Assembly (NCBI RefSeq): GCF_021608265.1
Contig: NZ_JAKIHP010000007.1
Span: 1-64,000 of the forward strand
Source of the DNA: Flavobacterium wongokense
Lineage (GTDB): Bacteria > Bacteroidota > Bacteroidia > Flavobacteriales > Flavobacteriaceae
Direction: 5' to 3'
DNA length: 64,000 nucleotides
Position 1 is the stretch's first letter; each line of letters begins with the position of its first letter. Positions 8,843-17,623 of this stretch are shown one piece after another. Position numbers and translations under genes: made by a program. Under the pieces are notes generated by a model. The model was given only the letters and a program-made list of their open reading frames with translations, ran no database searches and was not told the origin of the DNA.

Positions 8843-10285
8843 TTATTGTTTTTGAATGATTGGGATTCCAAAATAAAGTTCGACTACTTTTGATTTAAAG
8901 ATATAGTCATATTTAGCACGGATCAAATCCGATTGTGCGGTTACATATACGGTTTGTGACTGATTGAAATCAAAGGCATTCATCAGCCCAACTTCGAATT
9001 TTTCCTTGGCATAGTTAAAAGAACCTTCACGTGCTTCAACAGTGGCAAGTGCAGCTTCATAGGTTTTTAAAGCACCTTTGGCATCGGAGATGGCTTTGTA
9101 TACATTGAGTTCCAAATCCAATTTTGCCTGGTCAAAGGCATTTTTGGTTTTCTCATAATTGACTTTGCTTCTTTCGACATTGCCTTTGGCAGAGAAACCA
9201 TTAAAAATAGGAACCCTTAATTCCAAGCCAAAATTGTGTCCTTTGTTGGCGCTGAATTGATCAAAAACCGGAGCAGCCTTACTAAATACAGGCAGGTAAT
9301 TTGGCTGGACAACATTTTGCCCGGTTCCTTCTACCTGTCCAATTATCGTTGTTGGATTTACCGGATCAAGTACAAATCCGGTGACCTGATCGGAATAACT
9401 TGCCCTTGTACTAAAACTGTAAAAACCAGTCAGACTTGGCATCAGGCCTCCTTTTGCAATTTTCACATTGCGCTCTGCGATGTCCAAATTGGCTTGTGCG
9501 ATTTTAATTTCAACCCTGATTTCTTTTGCTTTTTCAACAATCGCTTCTGGGGTTTGGGCCATAACCGGACTTGGCGTTGGCTCAATATTTACATCGGCAA
9601 CATCAAAATTCCTGAAATCGTCTAATTTTAATAATTGCGCCAAACTCAGCCTCGAAATCAAAAGCGCATTTTCCGCTGTGATTATTCGTTGATTGTCCGT
9701 TGCGATTGTCGCTTTCATGTCAAGCAGATCACCTCTTGGAATCGAACCGGCATTAACCAATTCCTGTGTTCGGTTTAATTGTTTTTCATCAAAAGCCAAT
9801 TGTGCCTGTTGCACTTTTAGGTTTTCCTTATTGAAAAGAATGTCTAAATAAGCATTAGCCACATACAGTGAAATGTCTTCCTGCATTTTGGTAAGCTGGT
9901 ATTGTGCGGCCAACTGCGCAATCTTGGCTTTCCGCCATTGGTTTTGATTTTGCAAACCGTTATAAATAGCGATGCTTGAATTGATGCTAGCAGAAGTATA
10001 CTGTATGGTTTGATTTTCTAAAAGACCTGTTGTGATATTTTGGTTCAAACCAATATTCCAGGAGTGCGAAGCTCCGGCATTTAAGGTTGGAAGAAAACTA
10101 CCAAGCGCAAGTTTTTTGTCGATATCCGTTGCTTTGGCATCCAGCTCCGATTGTTTTACCGATATGTTATTTTTCATAGCATATTCGATACATTCCTGAA
10201 GTGTCCAGTTTTTTACCTGAGCATTAGCGGAATAACTTAAAACCAAAATAAAAAGAATGGCTATTTTTTGTAAGCGGTATGTCAT
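8843..10285 (-). CDS. TolC family outer-membrane efflux protein
   Basis: This 480-residue protein has a cleavable signal peptide ending SANAQ and the paired outer-membrane efflux repeats of long amphipathic helices (LQECIEYAMKNNISVKQSELDAKA near the N terminus; ELRVPIFNGFSAKGNVERSK near residue 355). It should form the outer-membrane duct of an export system together with the adaptor encoded next. It is the first gene of the operon; a perfect TATATTTG box (10321-10328, minus strand) lies 36 bases upstream of the ATG. Confidence 0.92.
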   Translation of the reverse strand: MTYRLQKIAILFILVLSYSANAQVKNWTLQECIEYAMKNNISVKQSELDAKATDIDKKLALGSFLPTLNAGASHSWNIGLNQNITTGLLENQTIQYTSASINSSIAIYNGLQNQNQWRKAKIAQLAAQYQLTKMQEDISLYVANAYLDILFNKENLKVQQAQLAFDEKQLNRTQELVNAGSIPRGDLLDMKATIATDNQRIITAENALLISRLSLAQLLKLDDFRNFDVADVNIEPTPSPVMAQTPEAIVEKAKEIRVEIKIAQANLDIAERNVKIAKGGLMPSLTGFYSFSTRASYSDQVTGFVLDPVNPTTIIGQVEGTGQNVVQPNYLPVFSKAAPVFDQFSANKGHNFGLELRVPIFNGFSAKGNVERSKVNYEKTKNAFDQAKLDLELNVYKAISDAKGALKTYEAALATVEAREGSFNYAKEKFEVGLMNAFDFNQSQTVYVTAQSDLIRAKYDYIFKSKVVELYFGIPIIQKQ

Positions 10286-10320
10286 GGTTAAAATTGGATT
10301 GATGGCAATTTTATAAAAAA

Positions 10321-10328
10321 CAAATATA
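10321..10328 (-). promoter_or_regulatory. -7 promoter box for the tolC-adaptor-tsaB operon
   Basis: TATATTTG on the minus strand matches TAnnTTTG exactly. A -33 element at the expected spacing is not evident. Confidence 0.55.
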
Positions 10329-10420
10329 TGGTTTTTGTCTTTTATTTCCTTATTTAAAGAGTTACAAACTTAGACTTGTCTTTTTTGATATTGTTACAGC
10401 GTTATTACATTATTTACTTT

Positions 10421-10428
10421 TATTTTTG
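10421..10428 (+). promoter_or_regulatory. -7 promoter box for the DUF4403 gene
   Basis: TATTTTTG matches TAnnTTTG and lies 17 bases before the ATG at 10445. Its position argues against the longer reading frame that opens at 10376, because that start would be upstream of the promoter. Confidence 0.55.
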
Positions 10429-10444
10429 CAAAAAATTATTTGCA

Positions 10445-11839
10445 ATGACGTCTTCAATAAAAGCCACTTTTTCAGTACTGTTCCTTTCGCTATTATTCAA
10501 TGGCTGTTCCACAACCCAAAAGATAGAAGCCCTAAAGCCATTGCCTTCAGATGATGCGCCGATGGTTTATAATACCAAAACCTCTTTTGTAAGCATGCCG
10601 CTTGAAATCTCGCTGAAGGAAATAGAAAACCAATTGAACAAAACGCTGAACGGTGAAATCTACAACGATTCGAATCTTGAAGACGACAAAACCGAAATGA
10701 AAATCATTAAGACCGCGCCAATACGACTGGTGGAAAAGAATGGTAAAATACAAACGATACTGCCTTTGAAGATTTGGTCGCGATTCAAATACGGAACAGA
10801 ATTCATGGGGTTGAATGATACCCGTGAAATTAACCTGAACGGAACCATTACACTGCTGAGCGATGTGAAATTATCGAATTGGAAATTGTCGACAACCTCT
10901 AAGATTGATGATTTTGAATGGTCGGAAAGCCCAACGATTTTAGTTGCCGGAAAATATGTGCCAATTACCTATATCATCAATCCGACGCTTTCGATTTTCA
11001 AATCGAAGATTGCCAAGAAAATTGACGAAGCCATCGAAAACTCCTGCGATTTTAAACCCTATGTCCTGGATGTTTTGGAAAAAATGAGTACGCCGTTTAT
11101 AACCAGTGAGCAATACCAGGCTTGGTTTAAACTAATTCCGATTGAGGTTTATGTGACCGATGCGGTTTTGGGCAAAAAGGAAATCAAAATGGATTTGGGG
11201 CTGAAATGCAACATGCAGACGATGGTGGGCTCAAAACCAAAAACCGCTTTTGATAAAAAGGATATCCAGTTTAAGGCTGTAGCCAAAGTGCCTGAAAAAC
11301 TCACCGCAAACATAGCCGCAATTTCCACTTATGAAAGCGCTTCCAAAATCATAACGAGCAATTTCCAGGGAAAGGAATTTGCATCCGGAAGCAGGAAAAT
11401 TGTAGTGCAAAATGTAGCCATGTGGCAGAAAGAAGGCAAAATCATCATTGCACTGGACATGACCGGAAGCATCAACGGAACGATTTACCTTTCGGGAATT
11501 CCGAATTATAACGCAGTAACCAAGGAAATCTATTTTGACCAAATGGATTATGTTTTAAACACCAAAGGATTGCTGACGCGAACAGCCAACTGGTTACTAC
11601 AGGGAGTTATCCTTAAAAAAATCCAGGAAAACTGCCGTTATTCCATCAGGGAAAACCTTGAAGAAGGAAAGAAAAGTTTGCTGCCTTACCTAAACAATTA
11701 TTCTCCTATGAAAGGTGTTTTCGTAAATGGTACAACAAGTGATTTCGAGTTTGAAAAAGTGGAAGTAACCAACAAAGCCATCATTGCATTTATTACCACA
11801 ACCGGTAAAATGAATGTAAAGATTGACGGAATGGATTAA
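10445..11839 (+). CDS. DUF4403 family lipoprotein
   Basis: This 464-residue protein has a lipoprotein signal (FLSLLFNGC lipobox around residues 11-19), so it is probably anchored to a membrane facing the periplasm. The C-terminal half, with an LDMTGSINGTIYLSGIPNYN stretch followed by FDQMDYVLNTKGLLTRTANW, resembles the DUF4403 family common in Bacteroidetes, which I believe has a lipid-binding (BPI/SMP-like) fold; that assignment is from memory of the family and not certain. An upstream in-frame start at 10376 would mask the lipobox and precedes the promoter box, so 10445 is chosen. Confidence 0.75.
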   Translation: MTSSIKATFSVLFLSLLFNGCSTTQKIEALKPLPSDDAPMVYNTKTSFVSMPLEISLKEIENQLNKTLNGEIYNDSNLEDDKTEMKIIKTAPIRLVEKNGKIQTILPLKIWSRFKYGTEFMGLNDTREINLNGTITLLSDVKLSNWKLSTTSKIDDFEWSESPTILVAGKYVPITYIINPTLSIFKSKIAKKIDEAIENSCDFKPYVLDVLEKMSTPFITSEQYQAWFKLIPIEVYVTDAVLGKKEIKMDLGLKCNMQTMVGSKPKTAFDKKDIQFKAVAKVPEKLTANIAAISTYESASKIITSNFQGKEFASGSRKIVVQNVAMWQKEGKIIIALDMTGSINGTIYLSGIPNYNAVTKEIYFDQMDYVLNTKGLLTRTANWLLQGVILKKIQENCRYSIRENLEEGKKSLLPYLNNYSPMKGVFVNGTTSDFEFEKVEVTNKAIIAFITTTGKMNVKIDGMD

Positions 11840-11845
11840 TCTAAA

Positions 11846-12217
11846 TTATTGCCATTCAATAGGGAATATCCCATTTGCCGACATCCTTAAGTGCTCGGTG
11901 TATTTATTTGATATGGGGTCTTTCCTGTAAATGAAAAGCGTTTTTGAAAAAGCCTTTTTGACCAAACTATCGCCTTTTTGAATATCTGCCTTAAAGGAAC
12001 TGAAATTCCCGAAGCCAAATTCAATTGTATCATTCCCGACCCGGACATGTTTGTTTATGTTTTCTTCGACATGGGTTATTGCAAAAGCATAATTAGTCCT
12101 GTTTTCCTTTCGCATACCATAATAACTGAAAGCGAGCATTGTTAAAAAGAATAACGGAAAGAAAAGCAATGCCTTTTTGAGAGGAAGCTGATTAAATGCC
12201 TGTCGGTACCACTTCAT
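11846..12217 (-). CDS. hypothetical single-span membrane protein in the oxidase assembly cluster
   Basis: I do not recognise this 123-residue protein. It has one membrane span at about residues 15-33 (ALLFFPLFFLTMLAFSYYGM) and a periplasmic-type soluble domain rich in Phe and Lys with no cysteines. It begins 2 bases after the stop of the small CAMC protein gene, and is probably the last gene of the SCO/DUF420 operon. That suggests a role near cytochrome oxidase biogenesis, by context only. Confidence 0.6.
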   Translation of the reverse strand: MKWYRQAFNQLPLKKALLFFPLFFLTMLAFSYYGMRKENRTNYAFAITHVEENINKHVRVGNDTIEFGFGNFSSFKADIQKGDSLVKKAFSKTLFIYRKDPISNKYTEHLRMSANGIFPIEWQ

Positions 12218-12219
12218 TT

Positions 12220-12447
12220 TTATTTCTTTTTGAAATACATCCTGTAAATAGCAAAACCAATCAACCCAACAATGACGTAGGGGACAGCCATCAAAAGAAC
12301 GATGCCGTCATTTACGGCTTCAACTTTTGTTTTATTGCCTTCGCTTTCCAAAGAAGCACGGCACATCGCGCATTGCGCATAACTCGAAATTCCTAAAAGT
12401 AGAAAACAAGTGGTAAGGAATAATTTTGATGCCAGCTTAGTTTGCAT
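12220..12447 (-). CDS. small membrane protein with signal peptide and CAMC motif
   Basis: This 75-residue protein has a signal-type N terminus ending SSYAQ, directly followed by a CAMC (CxxC) pair, and one membrane span at about residues 48-68 (GIVLLMAVPYVIVGLIGFAIY). The CxxC would face the periplasm. Similar small proteins accompany SCO and DUF420 genes in Flavobacteria; a role in copper or disulfide handling for cytochrome oxidase is inferred from the motif and context. Its start overlaps the DUF420 gene by 11 bases, so the two are translationally linked. Confidence 0.7.
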   Translation of the reverse strand: MQTKLASKLFLTTCFLLLGISSYAQCAMCRASLESEGNKTKVEAVNDGIVLLMAVPYVIVGLIGFAIYRMYFKKK

Positions 12448-13030
12448 AATAAGGTGAAATCATTAAATAAACCACAACACCGGTTACGGCAACATACAGC
12501 CAAAGCGGGAATGTGATTTTTGCTATTTTTCGGTGACGGTCAAACCGCATGGCTAAAGCTCTTACATAAGTTATCAATACCAAAGGGATAATTGCTACAG
12601 ACAAAAAAATGTGCGTCAGCAAAATAAACAGATACACCGATCGCATTGGTCCGGCATTGGCTTTTTCAGTAGCATCCAAAATTTTATTCCCATCGATATC
12701 ACCATAAACTGTTGAATCTGCAGTCATGTGATACGCTACATACATTACCAGGAAAATTATAGAACAGGCAATTGCGGTAGTCATCAACCGCTCGTGTATT
12801 TTTTGGTTCCCGTTTTTGATTGCCATTACACCCATTACCAGCAAAAGAGCGGTAATCCCATTTATCGAAGCATAAATTGGAGGCAAAAACGAAAGAGGTT
12901 CTACTTCAATTCCGAAATCCTTTAGTTTAACAGAGAATAAGACAGCCACTACAACTGGTATTACAATTGAAACTAAAATGATTGGTAATTTAAATCTTTG
13001 TTCTAAAGTTGGGTTTTCTGAGTTATTCAT
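12437..13030 (-). CDS. DUF420 membrane protein (YozB/CtaM-like)
   Basis: This 197-residue integral membrane protein has about five spans and conserved histidines (KIHERLMTTAIAC, AYHMTAD, LLTHIFLSV) of the DUF420 family. The family includes CtaM-like factors linked to heme-copper oxidase maturation. It overlaps the upstream SCO gene by 8 bases and the downstream CAMC gene by 11 bases, supporting a single assembly operon. Confidence 0.85.
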   Translation of the reverse strand: MNNSENPTLEQRFKLPIILVSIVIPVVVAVLFSVKLKDFGIEVEPLSFLPPIYASINGITALLLVMGVMAIKNGNQKIHERLMTTAIACSIIFLVMYVAYHMTADSTVYGDIDGNKILDATEKANAGPMRSVYLFILLTHIFLSVAIIPLVLITYVRALAMRFDRHRKIAKITFPLWLYVAVTGVVVYLMISPYYAN

Positions 13031-13709
13031 TTAAAAGTTTTTTTATGTCTTCCTTAATCGCTTTTACACCTTTTTTCTCCAATCCGTCATAGTATAGAAT
13101 TGGATTTCCAAAATCGTCATTCCTGCATCGGATGTTGCCGTTTTTGTCAATCAGCGCAAACAACCCCGAATGTTCAAAACCGCCTTTTACATTTTTATTT
13201 TCACCCGCGTACAGATTGAATCCTTTGTTGGCAATGCCAAAAATATAATCCTTGTCTCCGGTCAGTAAATGCCAGTTGGATGATTTTACGCCAATTTCTT
13301 CAGCGTGTTCTTTCAATACCTTTGAAGTATCGTGTTCCGGATTGATGGAAATTGAAGCAATTCCAAAATTGGGATTCCCAAAGAAATCATTTTGGATTTC
13401 TACCATATTCCGGTTCATGATTGGGCAGATGGAAGGGCAGGTTGAAAAGAAAAATTCTACCAGATATACTTTGCCTTTATAGGTTTGGTTATTGATTTTT
13501 TCGCCGTTTTGGTCGGTCAGTTCAAATTTTGGAGCCGGGCCAATTTTGACCAAGCCAGTTTTGTCGGCATTTTTGTGATTTGAAACCGCATCCAATCGGT
13601 CGCCCTGAACAACCGTTCCTCCTTTTATTCTTTCAACGATTCTTGGGATAAAGATAATCCCGAAAATAAGTACTACGAAAGACAGTCCTATATATGAAAA
13701 CTTTTTCAT
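13023..13709 (-). CDS. SCO1/SenC family copper chaperone
   Basis: This 228-residue protein should deliver copper to the CuA site of cytochrome c oxidase subunit II. After one N-terminal anchor (residues 5-22) comes the SCO thioredoxin fold with the copper-binding motif in FFSTCPSICPIMN (CxxxC) and the distal histidine in GGFEHSGLF. All three copper ligands are therefore present. It lies 9 bases after the thioredoxin-like gene and overlaps DUF420. Confidence 0.92.
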   Translation of the reverse strand: MKKFSYIGLSFVVLIFGIIFIPRIVERIKGGTVVQGDRLDAVSNHKNADKTGLVKIGPAPKFELTDQNGEKINNQTYKGKVYLVEFFFSTCPSICPIMNRNMVEIQNDFFGNPNFGIASISINPEHDTSKVLKEHAEEIGVKSSNWHLLTGDKDYIFGIANKGFNLYAGENKNVKGGFEHSGLFALIDKNGNIRCRNDDFGNPILYYDGLEKKGVKAIKEDIKKLLNE

Positions 13710-13718
13710 GGCAATAAA

Positions 13719-14378
13719 TTATATTTCTCTTGACGCATTGTGGTTTTTCTTAAGCGCTGCGCGGTATTCGTAAATGATGATTTTCATGTCATCCATCATT
13801 TTGTTATAAAGGTCAGAAGCAAAAATGGTATTGTATCCTTCCTTGTATTCGGGAGTTCCTTTTTGATCCTGTCCTTTTCGGCCTCTCAGGTTTCTTTTTT
13901 TATCTACAATAAAAACATTTGGCGTTGCCAGGCTATTGTCTAATTGGCCAACCAGCTGAAGCTTTCCGTAAAATGTTTTAATCTCTTCCGGTGAAGCGAA
14001 AACAAAATGCCAGCCTTTGTAGGTTCCTAATTTCTTAATGTCTACTTTCAACAATTCCTGTACCTGGTTTTGGGTTCCGTCGGGAAGTACCATCACGACC
14101 TGGAAATCCTTAAAATCCTTGTACTTCGCATAAATGATTTCATACAGGTTAAAGAAGTTTCCTTTGTGTTTGGCAACATCGCTTCCGATGAATCCAAGTA
14201 TGGTTATTTTGTTGGTTAAGGCAACTGGTTTGCTGTCCAATGTTTTCCAGGTAGTAACGTCCGGAATTTCTTTGGTGATTGTTGGCAGGGAAATAAAACT
14301 ATTTACTCCTGACGCAAAGAAAAGATAGGCAACTATAGGCAGGATGAACAATACAAAAAGGACAATGTTTTTTTTCAT
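13719..14378 (-). CDS. membrane-anchored thioredoxin-fold-like protein lacking CxxC
   Basis: This 219-residue protein has an N-terminal anchor (IVLFVLFILPIVAYLFF) and a domain that reads like an SCO or thioredoxin fold (KITILGFIGSDVAKHKGNFF, FKDFQVVMVLPDGTQ, ATPNVFIVDKKRNLRGRKGQD) but has no cysteine at the position of the redox pair. The segment where CPxxCP would lie is GSDVAKHKG. It heads the SCO operon. A structural or regulatory role in oxidase assembly is inference. Confidence 0.65.
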   Translation of the reverse strand: MKKNIVLFVLFILPIVAYLFFASGVNSFISLPTITKEIPDVTTWKTLDSKPVALTNKITILGFIGSDVAKHKGNFFNLYEIIYAKYKDFKDFQVVMVLPDGTQNQVQELLKVDIKKLGTYKGWHFVFASPEEIKTFYGKLQLVGQLDNSLATPNVFIVDKKRNLRGRKGQDQKGTPEYKEGYNTIFASDLYNKMMDDMKIIIYEYRAALKKNHNASREI

Positions 14379-14403
14379 TTCGAATGCGGAAAACGGATGT
14401 GCA

Positions 14404-14452
14404 AAAATAAAAAAATCCCGTCTGTTTCAATAGAATAGACGGGACTTTTTTT
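14404..14452 (-). terminator. intrinsic terminator, both strands
   Basis: An 8-bp perfect stem (TCCCGTCT at 14416-14423 with AGACGGGA at 14437-14444) is flanked by an A-run and a T-run. On the minus strand it follows the subunit IV gene and so separates the oxidase operon from the SCO operon. Confidence 0.85.
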
Positions 14453-14466
14453 GAATTAATATAGTA

Positions 14467-14829
14467 TTAAAAATTCCATTTAATAGTAGAATTTTTAAAA
14501 ACCTCAAAGATATAATCAGCTTCAACCAAAAGGATGAATAATAAATATAGTGCAAGGAAAATTACGGTGGCAACAACTGCCCAACGCAAACTGCTTCTTT
14601 CACCTTCCATGTGCATGAAAGCCCAAACAATATAATATGCTTTGTAAAGTGTTAAGATGATGAAAACCCAATTCAGCAGGTTCATGCTGATAAAGTTATG
14701 CATGTACAGGAAGTCTGGTCTTGTGATACCTAAATACACCTCAACTGTAGTTACTACAGATAAAAGCGCAAATACCATCCAGATTCTTTTTGTATTTGAT
14801 ACGTGTTCGTGTGCGTGATCGTGTGCCAT
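14467..14829 (-). CDS. cytochrome c oxidase subunit IV family protein
   Basis: This 120-residue protein starts with a His-rich segment (MAHDHAHEHV) and has three membrane spans at about residues 15-32, 45-65 and 82-104, as in the small CyoD/subunit IV family. It is the last gene of the cytochrome oxidase operon, 20 bases after subunit III. The His-rich N terminus could bind metal, but such segments are common in this family in Bacteroidetes. Confidence 0.85.
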   Translation of the reverse strand: MAHDHAHEHVSNTKRIWMVFALLSVVTTVEVYLGITRPDFLYMHNFISMNLLNWVFIILTLYKAYYIVWAFMHMEGERSSLRWAVVATVIFLALYLLFILLVEADYIFEVFKNSTIKWNF

Positions 14830-14849
14830 GATATAAATTTTCTAAAAAA

Positions 14850-15878
14850 TTAAACTAAGTAGAAGAATGTAAATACAAATACCCAAACCAAATCGACAAA
14901 GTGCCAATAAAGTCCAACTTTTTCTACCATTTCATAAGTTCTTCTTTTTTCATAAGTTCCTAAAACTACGTTTAAGAAGATGATGAAGTTGATGATAACT
15001 CCAGAGAATACGTGGAATCCGTGGAATCCTGTAATGAAGAAGAAGAAATCGGCAAACAATTTACTTCCGTACTCATTGTGGTGCAGGTTAGCTCCTTCAA
15101 CAACAATAGCACCATTGGATACCATTATTTCTGATTCTGCCCTTGTTAAGATTTCCCTATGTTTGTTTTTATTAAGACCTGGTTGTAGTTTTTTATTCTC
15201 ACGGTCTTCTTTAGTATCCCTGTAGATTTTTTCAGTCCTAACCAATAATTCAGGATGTGCCTTGAATCCGGCTTGTACTTCAGCAACTGAATAGGTTGGC
15301 AGTGAACCTTCGCTCATAAACCATCTTCCATTGCTTCTTTTTAATTCTTCTCTTTCTTCCGGAAGCGTTACAGCAAAATCGGTTAATTTTACTCTTTCTC
15401 CTTCTGCATTTACGAATTGAATGATACTTCCACCTTTAGTTTCCATGGCTCCGTGCTCTCCTTTGATGAAGTTTTTCCACTCCCAAGCCTGAGAACCAAC
15501 GAAGATCAAACCTCCAACAATCGTCAACAGCATATAAATAGCTACTTTCTTTTGTTTCATTTGATGACCCGCATCAACAGCTAATACCATCGTTACAGAA
15601 GAGAAAATCAGGATAAAGGTCATTAATGCCACATAATACATTGGTGCATCTACACCATGCATAAACGGAAAGTGCGTAAACACTTCGTCGGCAATAGGCC
15701 AGTTATCAATAAATTTAAATCTTGAAAAACCGTATGCAGCAAGGAATCCAGTGAAAGTCAAGGCATCTGATACGATGAAAAACCACATCATTAATTTGCC
15801 ATAACTAGCGCCCATAGGCTCATTTCCGCCGCCCCAAACGTTTTCGGTATTATTTCCAGAAGTATCTTTAGCTCCCAT
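14850..15878 (-). CDS. cytochrome c oxidase subunit III with large soluble insertion
   Basis: This 342-residue protein is a heme-copper oxidase subunit III: spans near residues 28-48, 82-101, 114-132, and after residue 265 the conserved segment FFITGFHGFHVFSGVI. A hydrophilic insertion of about 120 residues (from GEHGAMETKGG to NLHHNEYGSKL) interrupts the membrane part; ordinary subunit III proteins are 190-270 residues. The same insertion is, to my knowledge, seen in other Bacteroidetes. Subunits I and II are not in the window. It is in one operon with ctaB, a second subunit III and subunit IV. Confidence 0.88.
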   Translation of the reverse strand: MGAKDTSGNNTENVWGGGNEPMGASYGKLMMWFFIVSDALTFTGFLAAYGFSRFKFIDNWPIADEVFTHFPFMHGVDAPMYYVALMTFILIFSSVTMVLAVDAGHQMKQKKVAIYMLLTIVGGLIFVGSQAWEWKNFIKGEHGAMETKGGSIIQFVNAEGERVKLTDFAVTLPEEREELKRSNGRWFMSEGSLPTYSVAEVQAGFKAHPELLVRTEKIYRDTKEDRENKKLQPGLNKNKHREILTRAESEIMVSNGAIVVEGANLHHNEYGSKLFADFFFFITGFHGFHVFSGVIINFIIFLNVVLGTYEKRRTYEMVEKVGLYWHFVDLVWVFVFTFFYLV

Positions 15879-15921
15879 AAATGTTATTAGTTAAAAAGTT
15901 CCCAAATTTAGATTTTTTTTC

Positions 15922-16503
15922 TTATTTAAAGAAATATAAAAATAAAAACAAACAAATCCATAAGAAATCAAGAAAGTGCCAGTACATTGCACCTAGTTCA
16001 ATTCCAAGCAATTGTGTTGAATTGTATTTTTGTTTAAAATGATTATAAATTATGATTAAAAGCGAAATTATTCCTCCAGCAAGGTGTGCCAAGTGAAGCG
16101 AAGCAATTACGTATAAAAAAGTAGTGGTAATATTACTCTCCGCTCCGGTGAAATAATAACCGCCATCCATCAGTTGATGGAATCCCTTAAACTGGCAAAA
16201 AACGAAACCGATTCCCAAAGCCAAAGTCAGCAAAAGCAAACCTGTAGTCGCCTGCCTGTTGTCTTTTTGCATTGCTTTTTTAGCCAAATGAAAAGTCACG
16301 CTGCACAAAATAATGGCTATGGTACTAAAGTAAAAGGCTGTCGGGAATTCGAAATCCTTCATCCAGTCTTCCCTTGATTTGCTTACCACAAAAGCACTCA
16401 CGATTCCGGCGAACATCATCGTCATGCTTCCCATGGCAAACAACAAGAGCAGTTTGTACGATCTTGCGGTTCTTTCCTTATGTTCCTGTGCGGTCATTGT
16501 CAT
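15922..16503 (-). CDS. cytochrome c oxidase subunit III, short paralogue
   Basis: This 193-residue, five-span protein has the subunit III segment IASLHLAHLAGGI and the C-terminal pattern GAMYWHFLDFLWICLFLFLYF. It begins 7 bases after ctaB. Two different subunit III genes in tandem is the normal flavobacterial arrangement for this oxidase. Confidence 0.88.
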   Translation of the reverse strand: MTMTAQEHKERTARSYKLLLLFAMGSMTMMFAGIVSAFVVSKSREDWMKDFEFPTAFYFSTIAIILCSVTFHLAKKAMQKDNRQATTGLLLLTLALGIGFVFCQFKGFHQLMDGGYYFTGAESNITTTFLYVIASLHLAHLAGGIISLLIIIYNHFKQKYNSTQLLGIELGAMYWHFLDFLWICLFLFLYFFK

Positions 16504-16510
16504 ACTCAGT

Positions 16511-17413
16511 CTATCTTAAAAATTTATCAATAATGTATACTAATTGCAGCAAAGATATGTAAGAAACGCTTACCAGCATTAATGTTCGGGCAGCTTTTGC
16601 AGTTCTTGACTGATATAACTTCACGGCATAAAAAATCATCCAAATCCCCAACAAGAATACCAATACTCCTGCAATTGGTGATAGGTATAATCTTCCGGTG
16701 TAACCCAAACAAGGAAGCAATGAAGCTACCAACAGCCAAACCGAATACAATATAGTCTGTAATGCAGTCGAAGTATCTTTTTTTCCTGTTGGAAGCATAA
16801 AGAATCCTGCTTTTTCATAATCTTCATACAGGAACCAGCCAATCGCCCAAAAATGCGGAAACTGCCAAAAGAACTGTATCAAAAAAAGCGTTCCGGCCTC
16901 AATGCCAAAATCGTTGGTTGCGGCAACCCAGCCCAACATAAAAGGAATCGCGCCCGGAAAGGCTCCCACAAAAACCGAAAGTGGTGTGTATTGTTTTAAC
17001 GGCGTATAAACGCTGGTGTATAAAAATATCGAAATCGCACCAAACATAGCCGACTTCGGATTGATGAGGTACAACAATATCAAGCCAATAATGGTTAGTA
17101 AACTTGCAATAAAAAGCGCATGGTTTGGAGACATTCTCCCCGAAGCCACCGGACGGTTTTTCGTTCGGTCCATTTTGGCATCAAAATCCTTTTCGATAAC
17201 CTGGTTAAACGCATTCGAAGCACCAACCATGCAATATCCGCCAATGGCAAGCATTAGTAAAGTTGTGATTTTTAAATCGTGGAAATCCAATACGCCAAGC
17301 AAATAACCGGCAATGGATGAAAACACTACGCTAACCGCCAAACCTGCCTTGGTGATTTCTTTGAAATCAAGGGCAATCTTTTTTATGGAAAATGAACTGG
17401 CTGTTGCGCTCAA
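16511..17413 (-). CDS. ctaB: protoheme IX farnesyltransferase (heme O synthase)
   Basis: The enzyme attaches a farnesyl group to heme b to make heme O for the oxidase encoded downstream. The protein is 300 residues with about nine spans and the UbiA-family motifs NAFNQVIEKDFDAKMDRTKN and a second Asp-rich loop (YEDYEKAGFFMLP). An open frame continues 72 codons upstream to 17629, but that stretch lies in repeat DNA. I place the start at a TTG (17413), giving MSATASSFSIKKIALDF, because no ATG is close, the length then matches the family, and a promoter (17447-17478) lies between the two candidate starts. Confidence 0.88.
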   Translation of the reverse strand: MSATASSFSIKKIALDFKEITKAGLAVSVVFSSIAGYLLGVLDFHDLKITTLLMLAIGGYCMVGASNAFNQVIEKDFDAKMDRTKNRPVASGRMSPNHALFIASLLTIIGLILLYLINPKSAMFGAISIFLYTSVYTPLKQYTPLSVFVGAFPGAIPFMLGWVAATNDFGIEAGTLFLIQFFWQFPHFWAIGWFLYEDYEKAGFFMLPTGKKDTSTALQTILYSVWLLVASLLPCLGYTGRLYLSPIAGVLVFLLGIWMIFYAVKLYQSRTAKAARTLMLVSVSYISLLQLVYIIDKFLR

Positions 17414-17446
17414 GGGTAATTTTTTAGTGTTTCCTGAAAACTGGCG

Positions 17447-17478
17447 CAAAGGTACTTTATAGAAAACGATTTGACAAA
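17447..17478 (-). promoter_or_regulatory. promoter of the ctaB-cytochrome oxidase operon
   Basis: On the minus strand TTTG (17475-17478) is followed after 20 bases by TACCTTTG (17447-17454), a perfect -33/-7 pair for the Bacteroidetes housekeeping sigma factor. It places the transcript start near 17440 and decides the ctaB start in favour of the TTG at 17413. Confidence 0.75.
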
Positions 17479-17549
17479 AAACTAAGCAGAAAAGTTGAAG
17501 TGTTTTTTGAGTTTTTGGCAGCGGACGTTTTTGCCTTTCTTTCGCGCAT

Positions 17550-17595
17550 CTTCCCGCTTTCTGCGTTACAAGGTAACTCGCTCCTGTCGGGGCTG
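17550..17595. repeat. dispersed structured repeat (family 1)
   Basis: The element has the family outer arms CCCGCTTTC and CGGGGCT and an inner hairpin GTTAC-AAG-GTAAC (17565-17569 with 17573-17577). The equivalent hairpin in other copies has different bases that still pair. Confidence 0.65.
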
Positions 17596-17623
17596 GATGA
17601 GACGTTTTTTTTTGTTCAAACTT

